In this document: in pieces, positions 8,949-18,518 of the stretch
Numbering within the stretch: the stretch's first letter is position 1
Layout: each line of letters begins with the position of its first letter
Assembly (NCBI RefSeq): GCF_900099835.1
Contig: NZ_FNKP01000001.1
Coordinates: 2,108,001 to 2,172,000, forward strand
Direction of reading: 5' to 3'
DNA: 64,000 nt
Source of the DNA: Paraburkholderia fungorum
Lineage (GTDB): Bacteria > Pseudomonadota > Gammaproteobacteria > Burkholderiales > Burkholderiaceae
The notes under the pieces: generated by a model
What the model was told of the DNA's origin: nothing
Database searches by the model: none
The model's input: the letters and a program-made list of their open reading frames with translations, nothing else
Position numbers and translations under genes: made by a program

Positions 8949-10301
8949 CTACGACCGCGCCACCTTCGCCCCACCCGCAGTCCCCGCGTCAGGCATCCCC
9001 GAAGACGCCTCGAGCGATGGGTCGTGATGCAGCAGCAACACGGCAGCCACGCCCACCAGACCCGCGCCCGCGAGGCACAGCAGCCCCGCACCGAAGCCGC
9101 CGGTGCTGTCCTTGATCCAGCCCATCGCGAACGGTCCGAAGAAACCGGCCAGATTGCCGAGCGAATTGATCGCGGCGATCCCGCCCGCTGCCGCCGCGCC
9201 CGACAGGAAGGACGCAGGCAAAGTCCAGATCACCGGCAGACAGCCGAAAATGCCGAACCCGGCGATCGACAGCGCGATCATCTTCAGCACTGGATTGTCC
9301 AGCCCGGCCGCCGCCGAAATCCCGCCCGCCGCGACTAGCAGCGCAATCGCCACGTGCCACTTGCGTTCGAGCTTGCGATCCGAGTGACGCCCCCACAGCA
9401 CCATGCTGATCACGCCGACGATATATGGCAACGACGTCACAAACCCCGTTTGCAGATTGGTGAGCCCGAACGACTTCACGATTTGCGGCAGGAAGAAACT
9501 CAGCCCGTAGTTGGTTGCGTTCGCGCCGAAATAGATCAGCGCGATGGCGAGCACGCGCGGGTTGATCAGCGCTTCCTTCACGCTGAACGCGTGCACCGAT
9601 TCGCGATGCGCACGTTCCTGCTTCTGCCGCGCCATCAGCCAGTCGCGTTCTTCGTCGGCGAGCCAGTGGGCGTCGGCGGGCTTGTCGGTCAGATACAGCA
9701 GCACGCCGAACGACAGCAGGACCGCCGGCATCGCCTCGATCAGATACAGCCATTGCCAGCCGGCCAGTCCGGCCCGGCCGTCCAGCGACAGCAGCGCGCC
9801 CGAAATCGGCCCGCCGATCACCGTGGACAGCGGAATCGCCGCCATGAAATAGCCGACCACGCGGCCACGATACGCGGCGGGAAACCACAGCGTCAGCAGG
9901 AAAATGATGCCGGGGAAAAAGCCCGCTTCGGCAATGCCCAGCAGAATCCGCAAGCCGAAAAACACGTGTGCGGCCGACATGCCGGTCCAGTGCGCGATAT
10001 TGGGAATGAACGCCATCGCGCCCGCGAGAATCCCCCACGTGAACATGATCCGCGCGATCCAGCGGCGCGCGCCGAAGCGCTCGAGCAGCAGATTGGATGG
10101 GACTTCGAAGAAAAAGTACGCGATGAAGAACACCCCTGCGCCGAAGCCGAAAGCACTCGCCGAAAAATCGAGCGCCTTGTTCATTTGCAGTGCAGCAAAA
10201 CCGACGTTGACGCGATCGAGATAGGCAATGAAATAACACAGCATCAGGAACGGCACGAGCCGCGCCATCACACGTTTAATAGTGCGTGTTTCGAGCTCCA
10301 T
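8949..10301 (-). CDS. MFS transporter, anion:cation symporter (ACS) type
   Basis: This 450-aa inner-membrane protein has twelve predicted helices. It carries the ACS-family opening (YFIAYLDRVNVGFAALQMNK), EVPSNLLLERFGARRWIARIM between helices 2 and 3, and GIAEAGFFPGIIFLLTLWFP. The family takes up organic anions such as tartrate, phthalate or aldarates with protons. The substrate here is not determined. The start has an excellent GGAGGAGA site. It is convergent with the PBP gene and follows the GH15 gene on the same strand, but 135 bp separate them. The last residues after the final helix are a short soluble tail. Confidence 0.9.
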   Translation of the reverse strand: MELETRTIKRVMARLVPFLMLCYFIAYLDRVNVGFAALQMNKALDFSASAFGFGAGVFFIAYFFFEVPSNLLLERFGARRWIARIMFTWGILAGAMAFIPNIAHWTGMSAAHVFFGLRILLGIAEAGFFPGIIFLLTLWFPAAYRGRVVGYFMAAIPLSTVIGGPISGALLSLDGRAGLAGWQWLYLIEAMPAVLLSFGVLLYLTDKPADAHWLADEERDWLMARQKQERAHRESVHAFSVKEALINPRVLAIALIYFGANATNYGLSFFLPQIVKSFGLTNLQTGFVTSLPYIVGVISMVLWGRHSDRKLERKWHVAIALLVAAGGISAAAGLDNPVLKMIALSIAGFGIFGCLPVIWTLPASFLSGAAAAGGIAAINSLGNLAGFFGPFAMGWIKDSTGGFGAGLLCLAGAGLVGVAAVLLLHHDPSLEASSGMPDAGTAGGAKVARS

Positions 10302-10436
10302 CGATGTCTCCTCCGGTTTGCGTCCGGGTCGTTAGATTGATGTCGTTACAGACTAGTCGCTTAAAAGCATTTCAGGAAATGTTTTATGAAAGCTGTGTGG
10401 CCGCGCTTACGCAGGGCTGCCGCGACGGCCGAACGC

Positions 10437-12326
10437 TCAGGTCCACGGAATGTGAACCTTGTCGAGATTGCGGTCCAGCTGGTACGCCGCGCTGATCAGA
10501 GCGAGGTGCGTCAGCGCTTGCGGAAAGTTGCCGAGCGCCTCCCCGCTGGTCGCGACTTCTTCCGAAAAGAGGCCGACGTGGTTCGCGTAAGCGAGCATTT
10601 TCTCGAACACGAGCCGGCCTTCGTCAACCCGTCCGGCACGCGCCAGTGCTTCGGCGTACCAGAACGAACACGCGCTGAAACCGCCTTCGATTCCCGGCAG
10701 GCCGTCGAGCGTTGCGCCGCGCGTGTAGCGGAAAATCAGCGGATCGACTTTCAGTTCGGCGCCGATCGCGTCGAGCGTACCGAGCCAGCGAGGATCGGTC
10801 GGGCCAATGAAGCGCACCAGCGGCATCATCAACGCCGACGCGTCGAGCGTCTTCGACTCCGGCGTCTGCACGAACGCGTGCAGTTCGTCGTTCCAGAAAT
10901 GTTCGTGGATGTCCCGATGAATCGCATCGCGCGTATCGAACCAGCGCTTCAGCGGCGCGGGCAGCGAGCGCTTTTCCGCGAGACGCAGCGCGCGATCCAC
11001 CGTCACCCAGCACATTAGCCGCGAATGGAGCAGGGGCCGCAAACCGTTGCGGAATTCCCAGATGCCGTGGTCCGCTTCGCTCCAGTGATCGACCACGTAG
11101 TCGACCGTGCGCGTCACGTCACGCCAGCCGTCATACGAAATAGCGGCGCCGTATTTGTTGTACAGATAGATCGCGTCGAGCAGCGCGCCGTACACGTCGA
11201 GCTGGGTCTGATCGCGCGCGGCATTGCCGATCAGCGGGACGGCGGGCGTGCCGTTTGCGAGCGTGGCGACTTCGGTTTCGGCGGGCGGTTCGTTGCCGTC
11301 GACGGTGTACATCACCTTCAGTGAGCCATCGGAATCGCAATGGCGGCTGCGCTCGGCGATCCATTTCATGAAGTGCCGCGCTTCGCCGGTGTAGCCAAGA
11401 CGCAGCAGCGCGTAGACCGAAAACGCGGCGTCGCGAATCCACGTGAATCGGTAATCCCAGCGACGCGAGCCGTCGAGCGCTTCGGCAAGACCGAAGGTCG
11501 GCGCGGCCACGATGGCGCCGTATTCGCTGGAACTGAGCAGCTTCAACGTGAGGGCCGAGCGCATCACGACTTCGCGGTAGCGTCCGCGATAGGTGGATTG
11601 CGCGGACCAGCCTCGCCAGTAACGGATCGTGTCGGCCAACACCGTTTCGCAGTCGAACGGGTCGTCACGCAACGCGTCGGCGTCGCCGAAGACAAAGCCG
11701 GCGGACGCGCCGTTCTCCAGTTCGAATTCGGCATGCGCCGCGCCCTCGCTTGTGTCGATGGAAAGAGGGTGGGTGCTGTTCAGCCGCAGACGCAAGTCGC
11801 CTTCGGCGCTGCTGAATTGCACCGCGTGTCGTTCTACCAGGTCGACAGCGGGGACGCTGCGCGCATAAGCGAAACGCGGCTCGCAACGCATCCTGAAACG
11901 CATGTGACCGTGCACCATCCGCACCACGCGAATCACGCAGTTCGGCAGCGGTGCGCCTGGGTTCGCGGAGGGTTGGTCGGGGCCGTTTTCATTGCCGTCC
12001 TCGTTGCCGTTTTCAGGCACCGGCATGAAGTCCATCAGCTCGCACACGCCTTCGCCGGTCATGAAGCGCGTCAGCAGCACGTTGGTGTCCGGCATGTACA
12101 TCTGTTTGACGTTGGCCGCGTCGTTCTCCGGCGCGATCGAGAAAGCACCGCCCTGCGACGGCTCCAGCAGACCCGCAAAAATGGCCGGCGAATCGATGCG
12201 TGGAAAACACATGAAATCGATCGAACCGCGCAGCGACACCAGCGCGGTCGTTTTCATATTGCCGATCAGGCCGCGTGCGTCGAGCGGCAGCGCAGGTCTC
12301 GAAGGGATGGGGCGCTCGTCGGGCAT
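10437..12326 (-). CDS. glycoside hydrolase family 15 protein (glucoamylase/trehalase-like)
   Basis: This cytosolic protein of about 629 aa has the N-terminal trehalase-like beta domain (LIGNMKTTALVSLRGSIDFMCFPRID, residues 16-41) and a C-terminal (alpha/alpha)6 GH15 barrel. Family motifs are WDYRFTWIRDAAFSVYALL, DHGIWEFRNG with the putative catalytic acid Glu, and GLFSEEVATSGEALGNFPQA near the C-terminus with the putative base Glu. GH15 enzymes of this architecture hydrolyse alpha-glucosides, including trehalose. The ATG at 12326 is preceded by TGGAG; an in-frame extension upstream looks non-coding. The substrate is inferred, not shown. Confidence 0.88.
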   Translation of the reverse strand: MPDERPIPSRPALPLDARGLIGNMKTTALVSLRGSIDFMCFPRIDSPAIFAGLLEPSQGGAFSIAPENDAANVKQMYMPDTNVLLTRFMTGEGVCELMDFMPVPENGNEDGNENGPDQPSANPGAPLPNCVIRVVRMVHGHMRFRMRCEPRFAYARSVPAVDLVERHAVQFSSAEGDLRLRLNSTHPLSIDTSEGAAHAEFELENGASAGFVFGDADALRDDPFDCETVLADTIRYWRGWSAQSTYRGRYREVVMRSALTLKLLSSSEYGAIVAAPTFGLAEALDGSRRWDYRFTWIRDAAFSVYALLRLGYTGEARHFMKWIAERSRHCDSDGSLKVMYTVDGNEPPAETEVATLANGTPAVPLIGNAARDQTQLDVYGALLDAIYLYNKYGAAISYDGWRDVTRTVDYVVDHWSEADHGIWEFRNGLRPLLHSRLMCWVTVDRALRLAEKRSLPAPLKRWFDTRDAIHRDIHEHFWNDELHAFVQTPESKTLDASALMMPLVRFIGPTDPRWLGTLDAIGAELKVDPLIFRYTRGATLDGLPGIEGGFSACSFWYAEALARAGRVDEGRLVFEKMLAYANHVGLFSEEVATSGEALGNFPQALTHLALISAAYQLDRNLDKVHIPWT

Positions 12327-12623
12327 GGCAGCACACTCCAGGAAACGGCATCGGCGGGATTGCCCTGGTGCGGACCACGACGCGTCGTATGCAGGCACAC
12401 GCCGTGCAATAGAGCAGAGGAAAGTGACAGGCGCCGCACTCCGCGAATCTCAACAGTGTTAGCAACGGCCGTGCCGCAAATCTCACGAACGCCGCGAACC
12501 GCCACGCGGACGCGATTGTTCAAGTGTCCGCAACAGTGTTTCCGTACGAATCGGCTGATCTCTTACGCGCGATTACGGATAATTTCGATCTTGGTGAAAG
12601 GTTAAAACGAGGGTAGGTGTGAC

Positions 12624-13004
12624 ATGACGAATCGAGATTCAATCGATCTTGACGGTCTATCGATGAAGAACAGAGCGTCGCTCGCGCTGTCGGAGAAGAA
12701 CCCGTGGCCGGCGCGAATGCGCGGCCTGGTGGTGGCGCTCGCCGCGTGTGCGAGCCTCGCGGGATGCGCGTCGGGAAGCGACGTCGCCGCCACTGACAAG
12801 CCCGGCACTTATACGGTGGCGGCCAGCGCGACTGGCGGCAGGATGGCGTGGGCTCGCGCGCATGTTCATGCGGTCAACGAGGCACGCGATTACTGCGAGA
12901 AACAGGGTATGCAGAGCAGCGTCACGACGGAAACCGTCAGCGGCGTGCAGACGATGGAAGCACACGCATCGTCGGTGAACTTCGAGTGTCATCCGAAGTT
13001 CTAG
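12624..13004 (+). CDS. small predicted lipoprotein, unknown function
   Basis: This 126-aa protein has a membrane-targeting segment ending in LAGC (lipobox, Cys near residue 48), so it should be lipidated and periplasmic. The n-region is unusually long; internal methionines at residues 14 and 32 could be the true start. The first ATG has AGGGTAGGTG upstream and is kept here. The mature part contains GGRMAWARAHVHAVNEARDYCEKQGMQ and a second Cys near the end, suggesting one disulfide. I do not recognise a function. It is flanked by the divergent GH15 gene and a convergent porin gene. Confidence 0.7.
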   Translation: MTNRDSIDLDGLSMKNRASLALSEKNPWPARMRGLVVALAACASLAGCASGSDVAATDKPGTYTVAASATGGRMAWARAHVHAVNEARDYCEKQGMQSSVTTETVSGVQTMEAHASSVNFECHPKF

Positions 13005-13064
13005 CGTGAAGCGTGCGATGCGTTCTCGTCAAAGACAAACGCACCGCACGAAATCAGAGACGCG

Positions 13065-14261
13065 TCAGAACGAAACCGCCATCCCCAGCATGCCGACGAA
13101 CTGCGAATTCGTCGACGACGGCGTGGTGTTTTGCGAATCGCCCACTACCGGTGCGGCCTCGATCACCGCGCCCGTGCTGTCGAGCGTCTGACCGCTCGCG
13201 TGCTGCCACGCTTCGACCGCATACAGCGTCGTGCGTTTCGACAGACGGTAGCTCTGCTTCAACGACACCTGCTGATAGCGCGCCGCGTTCGCGACACCGT
13301 TCGCCTTCGATGCAAACGTGTACGAGTAACCGGCGGCCACGTCCGTCGCGGGCGTGATGGTCCAGCGCGCGAATGCGCCGTACGTGTTGAACGTTTCGGT
13401 ATTGACGAAGATCGAACGCGAGCCCGGCAGATAGCGGACATTCGAATACGTCAGGCCGGTCAGCACCGGGCCGAACTGGTAGTTCGCCGAAATCGCCGCA
13501 TGGCGCACCGAGCGCGCAGTCACGTAGCCCTGATTCACTGCGGAGACGCCGAATCCGGTCGTCGACGACGAATCGAATGCTGCCGTCGTCTCGCTGGTTT
13601 GAGCGTTATCCATCTGCAGATAACCGGCCGCGATGGCAAACGGACCGTTCGTGTAACGCACTGCGCCGCTCCACGTCTGACCACGCCCCGTGCTGCCCGC
13701 GATGCCGCCGAACGCATACATCGCGCTCGCCTGCAAACCGAACCACTGCGGCGACACGTACAGCACCGCGTTATTCGTGCGGATCGTCGTGTCGAGACCG
13801 TCGATATCGCCAGGATGCGCGCCGGTCGCGCCGGTCAGGTAAGTGCTCGACGAGAGCGGCCCGACGAACTGGAAATAGGCGGTGTACTGGCGTCCGAGCG
13901 TGACGGTGCCGTAATCGCGATTCGACAGCCCCACGAACGATTGACGGTTGAACAGCAATCCGCTCGACGCGCTCGCCCCGGTGTTCGGATCGTAGCCCGC
14001 CTGCAGATCGAAGATCGCGGACGTGCCGCCGCCGAGATCTTCATTGCCTTTAATGCCGAATTTCGACGAATACAGATTTCCCTGTCGAAGATAAACGTTC
14101 GAATGGCCTTTCTGATTGTTCACGTAGGTGAGGGCATCGTCGACCACGCCGTACAGGGTGACGCTGCTTTGCGCACTGGCGGGAAGCGCTGCGCCGCCGG
14201 CGGCGGCAGCAAACAACGTCTTGAGGATGACGTTGCGGGTATTACGTTGTTGTTGTTTCAT
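13065..14261 (-). CDS. Gram-negative general porin (Porin_4 type)
   Basis: This 398-aa outer-membrane protein has a signal peptide cleaved near ASAQSSVTLYG. The start SSVTLYGVVDDALTYVNNQ is typical of Burkholderiales trimeric porins, as is the SKFGIKGNEDLGGGTSAIFDLQAG region. It has repeated amphipathic strands and a C-terminal Phe (GMAVSF) for BAM recognition. Length and layout fit a 16-stranded general porin. It lies 103 bp downstream of the cytochrome subunit on the same strand, so it may serve uptake of the sugar or polyol oxidised by the preceding dehydrogenase; that link is inferred. Confidence 0.93.
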   Translation of the reverse strand: MKQQQRNTRNVILKTLFAAAAGGAALPASAQSSVTLYGVVDDALTYVNNQKGHSNVYLRQGNLYSSKFGIKGNEDLGGGTSAIFDLQAGYDPNTGASASSGLLFNRQSFVGLSNRDYGTVTLGRQYTAYFQFVGPLSSSTYLTGATGAHPGDIDGLDTTIRTNNAVLYVSPQWFGLQASAMYAFGGIAGSTGRGQTWSGAVRYTNGPFAIAAGYLQMDNAQTSETTAAFDSSSTTGFGVSAVNQGYVTARSVRHAAISANYQFGPVLTGLTYSNVRYLPGSRSIFVNTETFNTYGAFARWTITPATDVAAGYSYTFASKANGVANAARYQQVSLKQSYRLSKRTTLYAVEAWQHASGQTLDSTGAVIEAAPVVGDSQNTTPSSTNSQFVGMLGMAVSF

Positions 14262-14364
14262 CTGTCCTGCTGGTGATTACCTGTTGCCTGTTATTGCTTT
14301 GCCCACGCGACGCGTACGGATCGTGCCGACAGCACGAAACGGACGCACCGCGCGGGTACCGCGC

Positions 14365-15681
14365 TCAGCGCATTTTTGCCACGTTCGCCGCGGTCGTCGT
14401 GGCGGCCGGGTTGCCGAACTGCGTGGACAGGAAGTTCACCAGCGTGGCAACGTCGGCATCGCTCAACTGATCCGCGAAACCGGGCATGGCGACGTGAACC
14501 TGGTTGGTCTGGCGGCTCACGCCGTGCAGCACCACCATGGTCAGATTGTTGGGCGTCGCTGCGCCGAGGGCGGTATTGTGCAACAAAGACGGATAAGCGC
14601 CAGCGGAATCGCCACCCACGCCCGTGCCTTGCCAGCCGTGACAACTCGCGCAATTGCCGTTGTACAGCGTGCGGCCGTCGGCGGGAGCGCCGCCGCCCAG
14701 CACCGTCAAGGCCTGATTGCGGATCTGGCTGACCGACTGGATCGGCGAACCGAACGAGAAGCGCGGCTGCGTTTCACCGTTGTTGTGCGCCGGGACCGTG
14801 CCCAGGAAAACCGCCATCGCCTTCAGGTCTTCTGGGGTGAGAAAGCGGGTGCTGTTCTCGACGACTTCGGCCATCGGACCCGCGGCGTTCGCCTTGCCGG
14901 GCGCTGCACCGTCACGCAGATACGCGATCAGCTCATCCTGGCTCCAGCCGCCGATACCGGCGTTCTTGTCCGGCGTGATGTTGAACGCGGTCCAGTTGCC
15001 CAGTTCCGCGCCCGCCAGCGACTTGCTCGACAGACCCTGCATGAAGTTACGCGGCGTATGGCACTCCTGGCAGTGCGCGAGCGCGCCGACCAGATACGCG
15101 CCACGGTTCCACTCCGCGCTCTTCGTCGGATCTTCCTGGAAGCGGCCCGAACTGAAGTTGAACAGGTTCCAGAACATCATCGCCCAACGCTGGTTGAACG
15201 GGAACGACAGCGTATTCTCAGGCGCGGGCTGCGCAATCGGCGCGACCGTGCGCAGATACGCGCGAATCGCGAGGATGTCCGCGTCGGTCAGTTGCGTGTA
15301 CGACGTGTACGGCATCGCCGGATACAGGCGCTTGCCGTCCTTCGACTTGCCCTCACGCACCGCGCTGATGAAATCCGCGTCGCTCAACTGGCCGATGCCG
15401 TGCACCGGGTCCGGCGTGATGTTGGTCGAATAGATCGTGCCGAACGGCAGATTGAACGGCACGCCGCCCGCGAACGGTTTCGCCTTGTTCGACGTGTGGC
15501 ACGCGATACAGTCGGCCGCACGCGCAAGATATTCGCCGTGCTTGATCTGCGCGGCGTCGTCGGCATGGGCGAGGCCGGTGAAAGCGAAGCTCGCGAGCGT
15601 GGTCAAAGCGGCCGACGGCAGCCATTTCAGCAGCACCTTGCGAAGCACATTGATGCCGCGTTGAGGTTGTGTGTTTGTCAT
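14365..15681 (-). CDS. triheme cytochrome c subunit of membrane FAD dehydrogenase
   Basis: This protein of about 438 aa has a signal segment (residues 14-40) and three CxxCH heme sites: CIACH (residues 58-62), CQECH and CASCH. The spacing is that of the cytochrome subunit of gluconate, sorbitol, alcohol and Burkholderia FAD glucose dehydrogenases. It passes electrons from the flavoprotein to quinone in the periplasmic membrane. I chose the ATG at 15681 because GAGG lies 8 bases upstream. An ATG at 15699 would overlap the preceding gene's stop. It is the third gene of the three-subunit operon. Confidence 0.9.
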   Translation of the reverse strand: MTNTQPQRGINVLRKVLLKWLPSAALTTLASFAFTGLAHADDAAQIKHGEYLARAADCIACHTSNKAKPFAGGVPFNLPFGTIYSTNITPDPVHGIGQLSDADFISAVREGKSKDGKRLYPAMPYTSYTQLTDADILAIRAYLRTVAPIAQPAPENTLSFPFNQRWAMMFWNLFNFSSGRFQEDPTKSAEWNRGAYLVGALAHCQECHTPRNFMQGLSSKSLAGAELGNWTAFNITPDKNAGIGGWSQDELIAYLRDGAAPGKANAAGPMAEVVENSTRFLTPEDLKAMAVFLGTVPAHNNGETQPRFSFGSPIQSVSQIRNQALTVLGGGAPADGRTLYNGNCASCHGWQGTGVGGDSAGAYPSLLHNTALGAATPNNLTMVVLHGVSRQTNQVHVAMPGFADQLSDADVATLVNFLSTQFGNPAATTTAANVAKMR

Positions 15682-15691
15682 TGTCCGCGCC

Positions 15692-17296
15692 TCACGCATG
15701 CTTCATTTCATCGATCAACTTGTCGGCCAGACGCATCGACAATGCGGCCAGCGTCAACGTGCAATTGACCGTGCCCGCGCTCGCCATCGTGCCGCTCGAC
15801 GCGATGAAGAGGTTGTGGTGATCGTGCGAACGCAGATCCTTGTCGACCACCGAGTCGCGCGGATCGTTGCCCATGATCAGCGTGCCCATGATGTGGTTGT
15901 TGTTGAAGTACGTATCGTCGAAACGCACTTCGGTGCCGCCGAACAGGCTCGCGATATTCGCGTAGTGGCCGCGCGCAACCTTGGCTGCACGGTTGATGTA
16001 GTCGTCGATGTGGTAATGCACTTCCGGGCGCGGAATGCCCATCTTGTCCTTGAACTCGGTACTCGCGGTGATGCGGTTTTCCGGGTCCGGCAGGATGTCG
16101 AAGAAGCTGTTCACGACGACCCAGCGCGAGCAGTATTCGCGAATCTTTTCGTCGAGTTCCGCACCGTACACGCCCTTGCCGATCAGGTAATCGGTGACTG
16201 CGCGCATCGGCGAATAATTGCCGACGTTGATTTTCATCGACGAGTATTCGGAACGCGTCGGACCGTCGCGCAGATTGTTGATGCACGACAGACGCATCGG
16301 GCCACGGCCCGGCCACATCGGCTCAGCCGAGAGGAACGTGACCGACGTGCCGGGGTGATCCATCAGATTGCGGCCCACCTGGTCCGAGCTGTTGCCGATA
16401 CCGTTGGCGAACTTGTCGCTCTTCGAGATCAGCATCAGTTTCGGCGTTTCGATCGCGTTCGCCGCGAGCACGAAAATCTTGCCCGTCACGCGATGCGTCG
16501 TGCCGTCCGGGTCCTTGTAATGCACCGCGACGATCTGCGCGTTCGCGTCGTGTTCGATGCGATAAACCACCGCGTTCGCCAGCAGACGAGCCTTCGCGGC
16601 TTCGGCTTTGCGGATCGCGGTTTCGCCGGTGTACTGTGCCTCGATCGGGCAGATCGGCATGCAGTTGCTGTTGCCGCAGCACGCGGGGCGGCCGTCGAAC
16701 GGCGCGGTGTTGCGCGCGGCCGGTTCGGTCACGTGCGCATAGCCCGCCTTCTCGACCACTTCCTTGAAGCGCCGGTCGAAATCCGACAGCGGCAGCGCAG
16801 GGTGCGGGTAGGGCTTCGAGCGCGGCGAACCGAGACCTTCATCGGGACCGCCAACGCCCATTTCGACTTCGGCCTCGTAGTAATACGGCTCGATGTCGTC
16901 ATAGCTGATCGGCCAGTCGCGGCCTACGCCGTACAGGGTCTTCAGCTTCATGTCGTTCGGCAGCAGGCGCCACGATTGCGCGGACCAGTGCCACGTCGTG
17001 CCGCCCACCATCCGCAGATAACCGGCCTTGTACGGCTCCGGCCCACGCTGGATCAGGTAGTCGTTATTCGGCGAGTACTGTGGATGCGGCGCGTGTTCAG
17101 TCGGCGGATACGGCGACTGGAAGTCGGACTTGAACGGACTGTTGCGATAGTTCTCGACGACGCGCCAGCGCTCGATGCGCGGACCGGCTTCGAGCATCAG
17201 CACGTCGATGCCGGCTTTGGCGAGTTTTTGCGCGATCTGCCCGGCGGCGATCCCGGCGCCGACGATCACGACGTCGGCAGAGTTATTCGATGGCAT
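15692..17296 (-). CDS. FAD-dependent glucose/polyol dehydrogenase alpha subunit (GMC family, Fe-S)
   Basis: This 534-aa flavoprotein has the FAD dinucleotide motif GAGIAAG at 13-19, GGTTWHW near 98, and CCGNSNCMPIC with Cys206, 207, 212 and 216. That cysteine set matches the 3Fe-4S-binding cluster of Burkholderia cepacia FAD glucose dehydrogenase. The C-terminal GMC signature includes NNHIMGTLIMG with the active-site His and an SSGTMASAGTVNCTLT segment. It oxidises a sugar or polyol in the periplasm and is exported with its Tat-bearing small subunit, since it has no signal of its own. Glucose, gluconate or sorbitol cannot be separated from sequence alone. Confidence 0.92.
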   Translation of the reverse strand: MPSNNSADVVIVGAGIAAGQIAQKLAKAGIDVLMLEAGPRIERWRVVENYRNSPFKSDFQSPYPPTEHAPHPQYSPNNDYLIQRGPEPYKAGYLRMVGGTTWHWSAQSWRLLPNDMKLKTLYGVGRDWPISYDDIEPYYYEAEVEMGVGGPDEGLGSPRSKPYPHPALPLSDFDRRFKEVVEKAGYAHVTEPAARNTAPFDGRPACCGNSNCMPICPIEAQYTGETAIRKAEAAKARLLANAVVYRIEHDANAQIVAVHYKDPDGTTHRVTGKIFVLAANAIETPKLMLISKSDKFANGIGNSSDQVGRNLMDHPGTSVTFLSAEPMWPGRGPMRLSCINNLRDGPTRSEYSSMKINVGNYSPMRAVTDYLIGKGVYGAELDEKIREYCSRWVVVNSFFDILPDPENRITASTEFKDKMGIPRPEVHYHIDDYINRAAKVARGHYANIASLFGGTEVRFDDTYFNNNHIMGTLIMGNDPRDSVVDKDLRSHDHHNLFIASSGTMASAGTVNCTLTLAALSMRLADKLIDEMKHA

Positions 17297-17348
17297 GGCG
17301 GTTCAGACTGGAAGGGGGGATCGGGGTTGCGTGATCACGATGACGCGA

Positions 17349-17945
17349 TCACGACTGCGACAGGCGCGGCGGTTGCGCCCAGTAGCCCGGCACGCCGCGC
17401 GCAAAGCTCGGCATCACGATGACGTCGGCGATCGGCGGATACATCAGCGCCTGCTCGTAAGCGACCGTGCGCGCCTTCGCGCCGGTGCCGACCACGCCGA
17501 GGTACCACGCGGGCATGACGCGTTTCGGCACGCTCGCGAGCGTGGGCTGGCTGCTGTCGAGCACCTGTTGCAGGCCGTTCGCAGGCGTCTTCGAACTGGC
17601 GACGAAGTCGTTCAACTGCGTGACCTGCTGCGTGAAATGCGGATCGCCGTCGACGAGGCCCGCGAAAATCGCATGACCGATTTCGACGTCGAGCGAAGTC
17701 TTGCCGGTCAGGTATTGCGACAGACGCATGAACGCCGCGAAGTCCGCATCACTAGCGCCGGCGGGGGCATTTTGCGCAAGGGCGCTGCCGAGACCCGGCA
17801 AGCCGGTATGTCGCGCGAGGCCGACGAGGCCTGCTGCGGCGACGATCGCGGAGCCGAAAATGAACTGTCGACGCGAAGGCGTAAACGACAATGAGGACGA
17901 AAGCGAAGGCGACTGCGATTTGCCCGAGGACTCATTCTTTGGCAT
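17349..17945 (-). CDS. dehydrogenase small (gamma) subunit with Tat signal
   Basis: This 198-aa protein has a twin-arginine signal SRRQFIF (Arg25-Arg26) followed by a hydrophobic stretch AIVAAAGLVGLA. The remainder matches the gluconate 2-dehydrogenase subunit 3 / GDH gamma type: FMRLSQYLTGKTSLD and an Ala/Tyr-rich end containing ADVIVMPSFARGVPGYWAQ. In the family it acts as a hitch-hiker export chaperone for the folded FAD subunit. It is the first gene of the operon, with the flavoprotein 52 bp downstream. The ATG at 17945 was chosen because the Tat signal follows directly. Confidence 0.87.
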   Translation of the reverse strand: MPKNESSGKSQSPSLSSSLSFTPSRRQFIFGSAIVAAAGLVGLARHTGLPGLGSALAQNAPAGASDADFAAFMRLSQYLTGKTSLDVEIGHAIFAGLVDGDPHFTQQVTQLNDFVASSKTPANGLQQVLDSSQPTLASVPKRVMPAWYLGVVGTGAKARTVAYEQALMYPPIADVIVMPSFARGVPGYWAQPPRLSQS

Positions 17946-18440
17946 TTCGTTTTTCTCGTGAGGAAGGTGGTGTCCGTAGCACTGGTGCGATGCATCGACG
18001 ATGCTCGACACCTGGCCGGACGACGCCGCAATTCAGGCCATCGGTCAGCAATGGACAGCCCGACTAGCAACGCATTCACCTGAATGTTCTTATCAGATGC
18101 CTACCCGGATCGCGGTCGTCACGGTGGTTTAACTGGTTAGTACACGGAAGACCGGCGGCATTCTACTTCAAGCGATAAATTGATGCATCTGGCAAATCGG
18201 GAAATTATTATTGCTATCTCCGTAAAAATACAGCGGTGTATCTAAACGATTGATGGCTTGCGTACTCACGCTATATGGAGGAGCCCTTGGCGCGCAATAG
18301 CTGGAAAATCCAGTCTAGGAAAAAAACGGGCGCTATGGCAACTTTCGACGCGAGAATAAAAAACAACGGATTCGACTGTTGTTAGAGTGACGTGAAAGCC
18401 CGTGCGAATGCGTGGGCGAGGGGGATGCGGGCAACTAGCC
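17946..18440. other. intergenic region, upstream of the dehydrogenase operon
   Basis: This stretch of about 495 bp is markedly more AT-rich than its surroundings, especially 18160-18260. It should contain the promoter of the minus-strand dehydrogenase operon and the end of the azoreductase-cupin transcript. I see no convincing open frame or paired -35/-10 and no repeat worth naming. Confidence 0.5.
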
Positions 18441-18472
18441 AAAGAAAAATCGGGACGCGTAGTGCGCCCCGA
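18441..18472 (-). terminator. intrinsic terminator after cupin gene
   Basis: On the minus strand TCGGGGCGC pairs with GCGTCCCGA (one G-U pair) around a 5-base loop at 18450-18472, followed by TTTTTCTTT. It ends the azoreductase-cupin transcript. Confidence 0.75.
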
Positions 18473-18518
18473 CATTAATCCGCGTTTGAAACTGAAGTCA
18501 TTGCGACTTCAAATACGG

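Noticed and set aside
10349..10363. CAGACTAGTCGCTT upstream of the MFS gene matches CAGATTAGTCGCTT upstream of the azoreductase gene (19681-19694) in 13 of 14 bases.
   Set aside because: A 13/14 match between two sites is expected by chance many times in 64 kb, and the two genes have no other link.
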